Source: Isoetes taiwanensis
Taxonomy: Eukaryota > Streptophyta > Lycopodiopsida > Isoetales > Isoetaceae
NCBI GenBank assembly: GCA_021234155.1
Contig: JAJEKV010000020.1
Span: forward strand, 8,042,563-8,106,562
Reading direction: 5' to 3'
DNA length: 64,000 nucleotides
The position numbers were made by a program, and so were the translations under genes. Numbering within the stretch: the first letter of the stretch is position 1; each line of letters begins with the position of its first letter. Below, one piece after another: positions 46,297-59,060 of this stretch. A model generated the notes under the pieces. It worked only from the letters and a program-made list of their open reading frames with translations, was not told the DNA's origin and ran no database searches.

Positions 46297-46576
46297 AATA
46301 CATTGTACCTGTTCAATTTATTAATAAAAATTCTTTTTCAACTAGATCTTTGGTTTCAAACTTTAATGAATTTCCTTTGTTTCAGTTGCATTGTTCTTGT
46401 TCTCGACTCGCTAACCAGAGAAAACTGCAGCAAAGCTTGAATGCAGAGTTTTATTCAAAAATTCGAATTAAGGATAGTTTTCGGGTCGGGGTGCTCCTTT
46501 TTGTGTAAATTAACAGGGTTCCGGAAAAAAGTGGGAATGGAATGAGTCCCACTTTAATTAAATACGACTTTTGTAT

Positions 46577-46757
46577 TTTGTACAGAGTAGATCATTTCAA
46601 AACCATCAATTTCTGGAAGTGCATACAAATCATTCTCCTTAGTTTCTACGAAGCAAATAACATCCACCTTCTCTAGAATTTTGTACATGCTAAGAGTCTT
46701 ATCAATTGTTAAGCGATTGATATTCCAGATTGCGACTCTTAGTCCTCCCGCAAATTC
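46577..46757 (-). pseudogene. LINE B ORF2 endonuclease, N-terminal part
   Basis: From 46757 on the minus strand: LRVAIWNINRLTIDKTL is the N-terminal strand with the catalytic Asn of APE-type endonucleases, and DVICFVETKEND holds the catalytic Glu. It continues, after the inserted transposon, at 34789 in the same frame. It also follows the ORF1 stop in the same frame. Confidence 0.88.
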
Positions 46758-47472
46758 CTATTCAACAATTGCTTTTCCTCTGAGCCATCTCACATTCCTG
46801 TTATTTTGCTTAGCTTCTTTAAACTTCGCCAGTTCTTGTTTCTTTTTCTGCAATTGCTCCTTCGTGAGATCGTCATTCACCCATATGACCTTGCCTTTCA
46901 GAGTGTGTCTCTGCTTCAAAACCTGGAATCTTTCTTCTCTAGTTGCAAATTTTACTAAAATGTGCCTTGTGCCATGCTCTTTCTTACCAATTCGAAATGC
47001 TTCAGTAATGTTGGCTGTCACCTGCATATCTTCTGCAAAGAGTTTTAAGACTGCTTCCTTTGTATTCTCCTTTTCTTTCTCCGGCAGACCTACAATACGA
47101 ATATTCAAGGCCCTCTGTTTCCTTTCCTCCATCTCTACATATTCATCAAATGCTTGCTTCAGTTCAGATATGCCTGCTTCTTCAGATCCTGATTCCTCCT
47201 CGCCCCGTGTCTCTTGCAATTCAGTGACATCCAATTTGACCTTGTCGATCTCATTTCTCATTTCCTGTAAGCTTGCCTTCATCATTTCATTCTCAGATCT
47301 GAGGCTGCGAATTTCGGCCATCAGCTTGTCTTCACGAGATGCTGCTTCCTGTCTAAATGCAATGAGTTCTTTCCATACCATGGCCAAGGAGACCTCTGCC
47401 TGATCCGAAAAATCTCCCTCTCATTCCTCTTCCTTACCCTTCGGCTGTGTCTTAAATGGTTTCTTAGCCATC
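46758..47472 (-). pseudogene. LINE B ORF1p (L1-like RNA chaperone)
   Basis: L1 ORF1 proteins trimerise and coat the element RNA. ATG at 47472 (MAKKPFKTQPKGKEEE), then an in-frame TGA at about 47424 and 209 further open codons from an internal Met. A coiled coil (residues about 15-60 of that frame: heptads in KLMAEIRSLRSENEMMKASL) is followed by RKQRALNIRIVGLPEKEKEN, the RRM start, FRIGKK, ILVKFATREERFQVLKQ and a basic C-terminal domain (KGKVIWVNDDLTKEQLQKKK). Domain order and length fit L1-like ORF1p. The single early stop inactivates it unless the internal start is used. It ends GAA TAG GAA, directly in frame with ORF2. Confidence 0.85.
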
Positions 47473-47683
47473 GTACTGCTGGGTATCAGTCACGATGAAG
47501 TCCCTGTAGCAGATGTCACGAACCAGTCACGAACCACTGTAGCTCCCTGTACACGAACCAGTCACGAACCACTGTAGCCTGTAACAAGTCCCTGTAGCAG
47601 ATCCGAAAACCCTGTCACAGTTCGATAACCCTGTAATAGTTCGACAAACCCCCTGTGGCGCCCAAAACGAGCGCCCTAATTTT
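47473..47683 (-). promoter_or_regulatory. LINE B 5' UTR with short repeats
   Basis: CCCTGTAGCAG, CACTGTAGC and GTCACGAACCA words repeat several times between ORF1 and the 5' end. The start on the minus strand reads AATTAGGGCGCTCGTTTTGG after a CT tract. Such repeats may be an internal promoter; this is inferred. Confidence 0.5.
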
Positions 47684-47916
47684 AGAGAGAGAGAGATAGA
47701 TAGATAGATAGTATTTTAACGTCACGCCACTAGGCAGCATCCAACTGGACATGTGACCACACACCACACTACATTGCTTGGTTGGGCCCTGCCCCCAACC
47801 ACTTTACATTGCATCTGTGGGTTTTGACACCCAACAGTTCAGAGTGCAATTCTGGGCGGTCTCGAACTCGAGACCTATAGTTGCTAGATCTAGTGTGTTA
47901 CCACTAGACTAAACGC

Positions 47917-47920
<4 letters not shown>
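47684..47920 (-). mobile_element. tRNA-derived SINE
   Basis: On the minus strand the 5' end (47920-47852) folds like a tRNA: a perfect 7-bp acceptor stem CTGGGCG/CGCCCAG, an A-box-like TAGTCTAGTGGTAA and a B-box GAGTTCGAGACC, the two promoters of RNA polymerase III. A body of about 140 bp follows and ends GACGTTAAAATACTATCTATC with a (CTAT)n tail. The last words resemble the end of LINE A (GACGTAATAATACAATTTC), as expected if the SINE borrows this LINE's machinery. It lies between the tail of LINE C and the 5' end of LINE B. Confidence 0.75.

Positions 47921-47965
<45 letters not shown>
47921..47965 (-). repeat. LINE C 3' tail (CT)n
   Basis: Pure AG on the plus strand between the SINE 5' end and the 3' end of LINE C. 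Confidence 0.85.
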
Positions 47966-47968
<3 letters not shown>

Positions 47969-48680
47969 GAAATATATTATTCCGTCTTTTGAGACCATCA
48001 GGTCTATGAGACGTTTAGACAAACATTTTCAAAGTCAAAAACAACTTCTTGTGACAAGCCTTCACAAAGAGGCTCATCATCAAGCTCACTCTCCTCTCCA
48101 TCCCCAAGAAAATCTCTAGATATTTTAATAGCCGTCTCCCTCAATTGTAGCATTTCCATTAAGAAGCTTGCAACGTGGGTTGCTGGTAGGTTGAAAAAAG
48201 AGATAAGATCCGTAACCCCAATCTCAAATCTGTTCCTCAGAGCTTGGTAAGCTCGACACTTTAAAATTACGTGTTCTTCATCCTCGACCTCATTTGCTCC
48301 ACATGCTCGACAAAGTCTGTGCTCACATGCTATTCCCGACCATCTCCCTACCTCAACATTTAGGTGGTGCGCACTCAGCCTCATTCTGGATATAACACGT
48401 TCTTCATAGAGAGATTGTCATTGAGATAATTCATCTCACGCAGCATAGGATTCATCCGCTCCCTGTAATGCATCATCTTTGTGCCTGGTCTAGACCATAT
48501 CCGACTCATGATCGCCTCCTCAACCCATTCCCTGATCCGACTCTTATTCTGTTCAAGACCCTCAATGCAAAGCCCCCATTTTCTTAACCACATCATACCC
48601 TCTGCATACCAACCTCGATCAAAAGACCCCTTCAAAGCCAAGCAAGGGAGACTATCCTCCTCAAGACTGCCCATTTTGCT
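47966..48680 (-). pseudogene. LINE C, 5'-truncated copy
   Basis: Minus strand frames 48674-48381 (GWYAEGMMWLRKWGLCIEGL, YRERMNPMLREMNYLNDN) and 48384-48004 (RLSAHHLNVEVGRWSGI, CRACGANEVEDEEHVILKC with the CxxC...H...C cluster) form the C-terminal end of ORF2. The 3' stem-loop (AGACC atca GGTCT) is at 47975-48003. Only about 0.7 kb remains. One frameshift near 48383. Confidence 0.85.
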
Positions 48681-48687
48681 CAGGTAG

Positions 48688-48735
48688 GTAGGGGGAGAGG
48701 GAGGGAGGGAGGGAGGGAGGGAGGGAGGGAGAGAG
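48688..48735 (-). repeat. LINE D 3' tail (CCCT)n
   Basis: GGGA repeats and AG on the plus strand between LINE C and LINE D. AGTGA repeats (four) follow. Confidence 0.85.
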
Positions 48736-52105
<3,370 letters not shown>

Positions 52106-53040
52106 AACACTAGAGTTGTTACTGGAACTATCCTGGGTTCATCCACCAGAATTGGTCCAGCATACCCTTTGCCACTTAAACCCAGATATCTAACAAGAGA
52201 AATTTCCATTTCATAAGATACCACCACTTTTGGAATCTTCACTTGATTCTTTATGGCTATGGAGAATTTCATGACCGATGGATTTACTTATATGTTGTGG
52301 TGATTGCCCAAACTTTATAGAATTCAGCAGTTTTTACGCCAGGCCAGAACTGCATTTTCTAAAGTTTCTAGCATAAAGGGGTCCAAACGTTTTTAAAATT
52401 GAAAGTAATTGATGTTTTATTATAAAACATGTTGATTTGCATGTTTTCATGTTTCGCTACTATTAGATGACATTCTATGAAGCCGCCAAACCATATTTAG
52501 CTCAAAAAAGCTGTTTGAGGTTATGAATTTTTTCTCCTTTACTATAAAAAGTTTTGACGTAAGACTTGTGGCCATAAGTTGTCAACTCTAAGAGCTATAA
52601 CCCAATAATTTTTCGAAGTCTTTATAAGTCGCGTTGATCTCAATTTTCACGAAAGAAGATTTGACACAGAATTCGGGACAAAAATAGAACTAAAATGGTG
52701 TAACTAAACTCATATATAAGCTTTCTATGGGCAATAAATGATGCATTCCATACATTCCACTTATATCTACATAATAAAGAATTTTATCAACTTAAATATG
52801 GTGAATAACTATGTATTCTTTATATTTAGAAGTGGTTGTCAGTACATAAAATTGGAGCTTAGTTAAGGTAATAGTACAAAAAACTCATCTTTTATGATAG
52901 GCAAAAATTTTTTCATGAATGACACAGTTCTTAAAAAAAAAAAAAAAAAATAATAATAATAATGAACGTGACCCTTGCTTGGCAATATAGACATGAATCT
53001 TATGTTAAACGTAACACATTATGTAGAAGATTTGATTTAA
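52106..53040. other. Intergenic, nothing recognised
   Basis: A 71-codon minus-strand frame (52272-52057) runs out of the LINE end and shows no family. The rest is AT-rich with an A run at 52934-52951. Confidence 0.4.
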
Positions 53041-53048
53041 AATCTTTA

Positions 53049-53138
53049 GCAACACTCTAGTTTTAGCAAGTTAACTCGCATACCAGTGAAACAAGCAACA
53101 CTCTAGTTTTAGCAAGTTAACTCGCATACCAGTGAACC
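53049..53138 (+). repeat. Tandem duplication, 45 bp
   Basis: GCAACACTCTAGTTTTAGCA followed by AGTTAACTCGCATACCAGTG occurs twice in direct succession. Confidence 0.85.
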
Positions 53139-53262
53139 GACAGAAAGTGTCTAGAGCATCCACATGACACTGCATGTCTTCTGAAGTGTAGGCCAAGAGG
53201 TCCACGCCGTCAGCATATATGAGCCACTGAATTAAGATTGGCAGTGGCTGATATTTTTCCAC
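53071..53262 (-). pseudogene. LINE reverse transcriptase scrap
   Basis: WLIYADGVDLLAYTSEDMQC and ALDTFCRFTGMRVNL match the YADD region of the LINE at 21816-22620 (Asp to Gly in the catalytic box). Only about 190 bp remain. Confidence 0.75.
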
Positions 53263-53279
53263 AGATGAGATTTGACCCT

Positions 53280-53808
53280 ATGACAATAATCTTGGCACAA
53301 ATTTCATAGGTAATTTTTGGGAAAGGCATGGTGATCGCATGCTAATCTGTTTACTGTAGAAGTCAATGAGGGGTATAGACTTAGGCACAGTCTTGGAGAT
53401 ATCAAGTTGAAGAAAGAATTTAGGAGGCCTGTAAGGGAGTACTTAGTGGTAATGTATGTCCCAATGGAATGAAAATATTTTTGAAACCATCTTCAATCCA
53501 ATATGTAGGATGCAGATCACTCATGGAGACAGAGGAAGAGTAGGGCTCCATTTGAGGAAAGTGGCTTGATAAGTATCACAAGTGGCATGGCCAAGTTTGA
53601 GAAGATAATTAGCAGTTATGGTGCTACCACATTCCACCATGATATAAAGATAATTTAGCTAGTAGATAGCATTAATAATTATTCCCTTATTTAGCTTAAG
53701 GAGCTGATCCCAAAGCCTTTCAATTTTAAGCCCTAAAAGGAATCATTTTGGAAGCAATAAAAGGGGATGATAATTTGATACCTTGAAAGAGAGGCACAGA
53801 TGGGAAGC
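53280..53808. other. Intergenic, nothing recognised
   Basis: AT-rich sequence without gene or repeat motif. Confidence 0.4.
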
Positions 53809-54051
53809 CTAAGTATCATCTGCTAGTTCATCATTGGAGAATTTAGCGAAATGATGCATATTTGTTTTATGAAAATTTAGGCCAACAAAGTCACCAAATT
53901 TGATAAATTTGCAAGGATCGCCATGAAAAGAACTTAACTGAGACAACAGATCGACTCTTTGGGTCGAGGGCAGCAGCGAGAAGCTATGAAGAATGGAAAG
54001 AGAAAGAGTATTTAGGGTTTGGTTTTTCAGGATTTTAGGAAATTCTGACAT
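53809..54051 (-). CDS. Hypothetical open frame
   Basis: From MSEFPKILKNQTLNTLSLSI to DELADDT, 80 codons inside a longer open frame (to 54234) whose first part is hydrophobic and probably not coding. The text looks protein-like (FHGDPCKFIKFGDFVGLNFH), but I do not recognise a family. It could be an isolated exon. Confidence 0.25.
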   Translation of the reverse strand: MSEFPKILKNQTLNTLSLSILHSFSLLPSTQRVDLLSQLSSFHGDPCKFIKFGDFVGLNFHKTNMHHFAKFSNDELADDT

Positions 54052-54234
54052 AATGGAAAACAGCAGGAGAGAACAATAGAGATCAAGGAAAATTGAAATT
54101 TGGAAAGAAGGGAGGACAAAAAAGAATTGCCTACAAATTAGAGAGGTAAGAAGACCCTGCAAATCCAATTTGAGAACACAAGACCACTGGAATATTGAGC
54201 AATACCTTTTAGAAAGAATTGTCCACATTTTCAA

Positions 54235-54755
54235 AAAGAATCATCCCAGGGTAAACTTTAACTGTTATTTTCAATTCTGTCCAATTGCTATGAACCCAGA
54301 ATATGCCTGTTGCTGCAATAGTCTTAGATCCGAAAAATTCTTCCAGCCAAGAATCAATTATTTCTGATTCAAATTCTTTTGTACTTGGCACAATGGAGTA
54401 TTTAGAGCTAAATAAATTACGAGGAAAGATCTTTGTAATCAGACAATTTCAAACATCAAAGGGAGATCCCTAAAGGAAACCACAAATTAACCTTGAATTC
54501 TGTCTCACAATTGTGAAAATTTCGATGTCATATGATGAAAAGAGGCAGGAAATCCATGAAAGTGCCTAGCCTCTATAAGGCTAGCAGGAAATCAAGAGAA
54601 ATGAGAGCAATTCGAGCAAAAATCAGGCGGAAAACTAAATTCCCACACAGTTTCAAGCAAGAAATGGTTTAAAGCAGAAAAAATGGGAAAGGACAAAAAA
54701 ATCAAGAAAAAGGGTACATATATTTAGGCGCATCAAATATTTCACTCTCATTAAA
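54235..54755. other. Intergenic, nothing recognised
   Basis: AT-rich, purine-rich sequence. No gene seen. Confidence 0.4.
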
Positions 54756-54759
54756 TTTT

Positions 54760-55190
54760 ATATGGGCAACTATAAAGCACTAGCAACTCCATTGAAAGCT
54801 CTAGCAGCGTAACAATGGCCACCCTAGTTTGAGGACTAATAAAAAGTTGCATTTCATTTCCAATCAGCCAGTGGTAAACTTGTTCATCCATTTGAAAACA
54901 CTGGTTGATAGATGCGCACACAACATTATGAGATAATATAATGGCAAGAATTTTGGTTGCAGAAGAACCCCAAAGATGAAAAGGCACTATTCAACCCTTA
55001 TATGCATATGTTTTGTAGCCTCATGTTCAAACTTGAAATTGTGGTAGGGAGTCCCCTAAAATTATGGACCATTGGGCCCATCTAAAACCTTTTATTAGAA
55101 ATCAATGATCAATAGAAACTATATATCCTCTAACGCCATGCATAAGGTCATGAGACTATGTCCAATTCAATGCAACATTCTAAAAGTGGC
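54760..55190 (+). repeat. Dispersed repeat R, direct copy 2
   Basis: Runs through ACCCTAGTTTGAGGACTAAT, GAAAACACTGGTTGATAGAT, AATCAATGATCAATAGAAAC and GTCCAATTCAATGC, matching 56495-56900 and, in part, 6530-6612 plus 7734-7790. Confidence 0.75.
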
Positions 55191-55204
55191 CATGATCATA
55201 GTAA

Positions 55205-56095
55205 AGTTAGTTTGAGGGGAGGGGGAGGCACTTCATGCATGCACGGGCAGGTCCCATACCCATTTCAGCCATGCAGAGTAGTGGGAGCAGGTCTCGTACC
55301 CACTTCAACCATGCATAGTGGTGGGGGCAGGTCCCTTACCCACTTCAGCCATGTATAGTGGTGGGCGCAAGTCCCATACTGACTTCAGGGGGGCACTTCA
55401 GCCATGCATAGTAGTGGGAGCAGGCCCCATACTGACTTCAGCCATGCACAGTAGTGAGGAGAGGCCCCATACCCACTTTAGCTATGCAGAGTAGTGCAGA
55501 CAGGTCCCATACCCACTTCAGCCATGCACAGTAGTGAGAGCAGGTTCTATATCCACTTCAGACATGCACAATGGTGAGGTCCCATACCCACTTTAGCCAT
55601 GCGAGTGGTGTGGGCACTTTAGCATAGCAGTTGGGAAAGGTCCTATACCTATGTCAACCATGCACATTGGTGGGGGCAGGTCCTATACTCACGTGACTCA
55701 TGCATAGTGGTGAGGTCCTATACCCACTTCAGCCATGCACAGTTGCGAGGTTCCATACCCACTTCAACTATGCGTAGCGGTGGGGATACTTCAACCATGC
55801 ACAGTGGTGAGGGCAGGTCCTATACCGTTGTAAGCCATGCATAGTGGTGAGGTTCCATACTTACTTCAGCCGTGCACAATGGTAAAGTCACGTACCCATT
55901 TTAGCCACGCGCAATGGTGGGGATACTTCAGCCATTCACAATAGTAGGGGTCCATACCCACTTCAGCCATGCACAGTGGTGGGGGCATTTCAGCCATGCA
56001 CAGTGGCCTGGCAGGTCTTGTACTCACTTCAACCATGCGCAGTGGTGGGCCATGTCCTACACCCACTTGGTGGGGGTGGTCTGGTCCCATGTGGG
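55205..56095 (+). repeat. Minisatellite array 2
   Basis: Same 40-bp unit as 7796-8680. It is followed by GATAAGCTACATGAG and ATATCTAGGCACAACATCAG (56107-56172), which in the first copy lie just before the reductase gene (9337-9403). Confidence 0.85.
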
Positions 56096-56287
56096 TCTGT
56101 TGTGTCGATAAGCTACATGAGCTTCTTATGGACTTTCTACATCTATTTGGATATCTAGGCACAACATCAGACCATTAAAAGAAAAAATAGACCATAAAAA
56201 AAGAATACGTGAGGCTACCAAAATCCAGAACCGCGTATAAAGAAATGCGGATGTTAATTTTACAAACCACAGAAGTGCCTTGTTTTG

Positions 56288-56480
56288 GAACTCAATATGG
56301 CTCCGGCAAGAATGCACAAGGCTATTCAGCGCTAAGATTTGACGTGAAAGATCCCGCCATGCATGCTGCAAAATGTGTCTACTCCACACCCCAATTCCGG
56401 CGAGCTTATTCTCAAAATGCTTTATCGCCCCATCAATCCTTCCAATATTTTGGCCTTACAATGCCTCTATCCTTCTGATA
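56288..56480 (+). pseudogene. Reductase exon 1, truncated copy 1
   Basis: Homologous to 9449-9640: AAGAATGCACAAGGCTATTC, GTGAAAGATCCCGCC, AATGTGTCTACTCCACACCC and CGCCCCATCAATCCTTCC. Small deletions shift the frame. At CTCTATCCTT the exon breaks off into dispersed repeat R. An upstream ATG (ATGGCTCCGGCAAGAATG) is in frame with the usual start. Confidence 0.85.
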
Positions 56481-56489
56481 TTTTGGCCT

Positions 56490-56890
56490 TACCATGGATG
56501 GCCACCCTAGTTTGAGGACTAACAAAAAGTTGCATTTCATTCCCAATCTGCCAATGTATTCATAATATTGTTCATCCACTTGAAACCACTGGTTTATAGA
56601 TGCACACACAACATTATGAGATAATATAATGGCAAGAACTTTGGTTGCAGAAGAACTCAAAAGATGAAAAGGCACTATTCAACCCCTACATGCGTATATT
56701 TTCTAGCCTCATGTTCAATCCTGAAATTGTGGTAAGGGGTCCCATAAAATTATGGACCATTAGGCCCATCTAAAACCTTTTATTAGAAATCAATGATCAA
56801 TAGAAACTATATATCCTCTAACGCCGTGCATAAGGTCTCGGGTTCTGTGGAAAGACTCTAAACTACTATGTCCAATTCAATGCTTCATTG
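56490..56890 (+). repeat. Dispersed repeat R, direct copy 3
   Basis: Closely matches 54815-55190 and carries the fuller version of the end (GTCTCGGGTTCTGTGGAAAG, AAACTACTATGTCCAATTC). Confidence 0.75.
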
Positions 56891-56894
56891 TGAA

Positions 56895-57665
56895 AGTGGC
56901 CATGCATAGCGGTGGGTGCAAGTCCCATACCGACTTCAGCCATGCGCAGTGCTAGGGGCACTTCAGCCATGCATAGTAGTGGGAGCATGCCCTATACTGA
57001 CTTCGGCCATGCACAGTAGTGAGGACAAGCCCCATACCCACTTTAGCTATGCACAGTAGTGGGGCAGGTCCCGTATCCACTTCATCCATGCACAGTGGTG
57101 GGAGCAGGTCCTATACCCAATTCAGACATGCACAATGTTGAGGTCCCGTACCCACTTTAGCCATGCAAATGGTGTGCGCACTCCAGCATAGCAGTTGGAA
57201 AAGGTCCTATACCTATGTCATCCATGCACATCGGTGGGGGCAGGCCCTATACTCACGTGATTCATGCACAATGGCGAGGTCCCATACTCACTTCAGCCAT
57301 GCACAGTTGGCGAGGTCCCATACCCACTTCAACCATGCGTAGTGGTGGGGCACTTCAACCATGCACAATGGTGGAGGCAGGTCCTATACCCTTGTTAGCT
57401 GTGCATAATGGTGAGGTTCCATACTTACTTCAACCATGCACAATGGTAAAATCACGTATCCATTTCAGCCACGCGCACTGGTGGGGACACTTCAGCCATC
57501 CACAGTAGTAGGGGGGCATACCCACTCCAGCCATGCACAGTGGTGGGAGCACTTCAGCCATGCACAGTGGCGTGGCAGGTCTGTAGTCACTTCAACCATG
57601 CACAGTGGTGGGGCATGTCCTACGCCCACTTCAGCCATGCACAATAGTGGGGGTGGTCCCATGTG
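56895..57665 (+). repeat. Minisatellite array 3
   Basis: Same unit as the other arrays. Ends with GATAAGCTACATGAGCTTCT at 57679, as array 2 does. Confidence 0.85.
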
Positions 57666-57789
57666 GATATGTTGTGTCGATAAGCTACATGAGCTTCTTA
57701 TGGACTTTCTACATCTATTTGAATATCTAGGCACAACATCATATCCTTGAAAAAAAAATTAGGCCATAAAAAAGGACACGTGAGGCTAC

Positions 57790-57972
57790 CGCTATGCAGA
57801 TGCTAATTTTACAAACCACAGAAGTGCCTTGTTTTGGAACTCGATGGCTCCGTCAAGAATGCATAAGGCTAATCAAGCGCTAAGATTTCATGTGAAAGAT
57901 CTTGCCGAAGCTTGCATGCTGCAGTCTACTCCACACCCCAATTCCGGCGAGCTTTTTCTCAAAATGATCTAT
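57790..57972 (+). pseudogene. Reductase exon 1, truncated copy 2
   Basis: Homologous to exon 1 from GGCTCCGTCAAGAATGCATA to GGCGAGCTTTTTCTCAAAAT, then drops straight back into the minisatellite. It has an internal deletion after CATGCTGCA and cannot encode the domain. Confidence 0.82.
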
Positions 57973-57974
57973 TG

Positions 57975-58321
57975 CTTCATACTCATGTGACTCATGCATA
58001 GTGGCAAGGTCCCATACCCACTTCACCCATGTCCAGTTATAAGGTCCCATACCTATTTCAACCATGCATAGTGGTGGGGCCAATTCAACCATGCACAGTG
58101 GTGGGGGCAGGTCCTGTACCCACGTTAGCCATGCATAGTGGTGAGGTTCCATACCCACTTCAGCCAGGCACAGTGGTGAGGTACATATCCAATTCAACCA
58201 TGCACAGTGGTAGGGGCATTTCAGTCATCCACAGTGGTAGGGGCAGGTCCTATAAAGTGGTGAGGGCCCATACCCATTCAGCCATGCATAGTGGTGGGGG
58301 CACTTCAACCATGCAAAATGG
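57975..58321 (+). repeat. Minisatellite array 4
   Basis: Same 40-bp unit; interrupted by the foldback element at 58322-58733, after which one to two units resume. Confidence 0.82.
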
Positions 58322-58733
58322 CAGGCTCAAGCTAAAAGTACCCTGGTTTGGGGGATCCCGGAGGTGGTGATCCTGTTCTCCGGGATCAACATCAGAAAAG
58401 ATCCCGTCCTCTGGGATCACACAGTCAACTGCGCAGTTAATGGGTTACTGTGCAGTTTAGGGCTGATTTTCGGCCAGATTGAAGCTTGCTGATTACAACG
58501 GCGCTCACTTCGATTCCTCCTTCGCTCCTACCTGCGCCTCTGATCCAGCCCATTCCGACCATCCTCGAACTGACCCCATTCGATTTGGTTGCAGATCAAG
58601 GGAGAAAATCCCACATGAAATCTGCGCCATTTTTCCTTATAAGGGTCAAAAAATTTGCGCAGTTATTGCACAGCAAAGGGGATCCCGTCCTCCGGGATCC
58701 CCCAATCCAGGGTAAAAGTATCCTAAGCCTACC
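58322..58733. mobile_element. MITE with about 50-bp inverted repeats
   Basis: Left arm AGGCTCAAGCTAAAAGTACC with CTGG and GGGGGATCCCGGAGG; the right arm is its inverse, ending GGTAAAAGTATCCTAAGCCT. It interrupts a minisatellite unit (AATGGC on both sides nearby). The inner sequence repeats CCGGGATC words. No coding function. Confidence 0.65.
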
Positions 58734-58820
58734 ACAATGGCGTGGCAGGTCTTGTACTCACTTCAGCCCACTTCAGCCATGCACAATATTGGGGGCAGTC
58801 CCATGTGGGTGTGTTGTATA

Positions 58821-58928
58821 CAGGAATGGCTCTGCGCCTTGAATTCCAGCATGGAAGAAGTGCCGACGCTGCGGCAAATACGTGAGGCAACTCACACACG
58901 CCGAATTCAAGGCGCAGAGCCATTCCTG
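58821..58928. repeat. Hairpin with perfect 26-bp arms
   Basis: 58821-58846 and 58903-58928 are exact inverse copies (CAGGAATGGCTCTGCGCCTT ...) around a 56-base loop. The flanks match those of the hairpin at 8687-8765. Confidence 0.88.
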
Positions 58929-58964
58929 CAACGTGAAAATAGGGTAGCAAGGATTCAGCAAGGT

Positions 58965-59060
58965 AAAAATCATTGGAATGCCGGATTAAAACAGTAGAAT
59001 GTTGGGTTAAAAAGCTGGAATGTCGGGTTGAATCAAAGAATGCAGAGTAAAACAAGGTGC
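58965..59060 (+). repeat. Short tandem repeat after hairpin
   Basis: Four units like GGAATGTCGGGTTAAAAAGC. Related in position and sequence to the array at 8810-8925. Confidence 0.55.

Larger units (their letters stand above)
42611..46423. repeat. Dispersed CTCGACTCGCGAGTCGAG palindrome family (right part)
   Basis: Ten copies at about 42611, 42672, 42729, 42782, 44406, 44460, 45456, 45577, 45630 and 46399. The copies at 42782-42805 and 44406-44429 are perfect 24-bp palindromes with core TCTCGACTCGCGAGTCGAGA. Others carry 1-6 changes or a TTC/GAA variant centre. Eight more copies lie at 39249-40229. None was seen in the transposase half. Confidence 0.85.
34798..46568. mobile_element. 11.8-kb DNA transposon with DUF7869-like transposase and cargo
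   Basis: The ends are exact 23-bp inverted repeats starting GTCGTATTTAATTAAAGTGG (34798-34820 and 46546-46568). An 8-bp near-duplication flanks it, and the LINE B endonuclease gene continues in frame on both sides. The minus-strand half (34992-37875) encodes a broken transposase. The plus-strand half (38684-46296) carries a multi-exon gene cluster full of a hairpin-forming palindrome. GGGAC words repeat near the left end. An 8-bp duplication is shared by hAT and KDZ elements, but the transposase is neither in an obvious way. The superfamily is therefore open. Confidence 0.8.

Noticed and set aside
34798-46568. hAT or KDZ assignment of the large transposon
   Set aside because: The 8-bp duplication fits either, but none of the hAT signature (ASCERGFS, as at 25200) or a KDZ domain was found.
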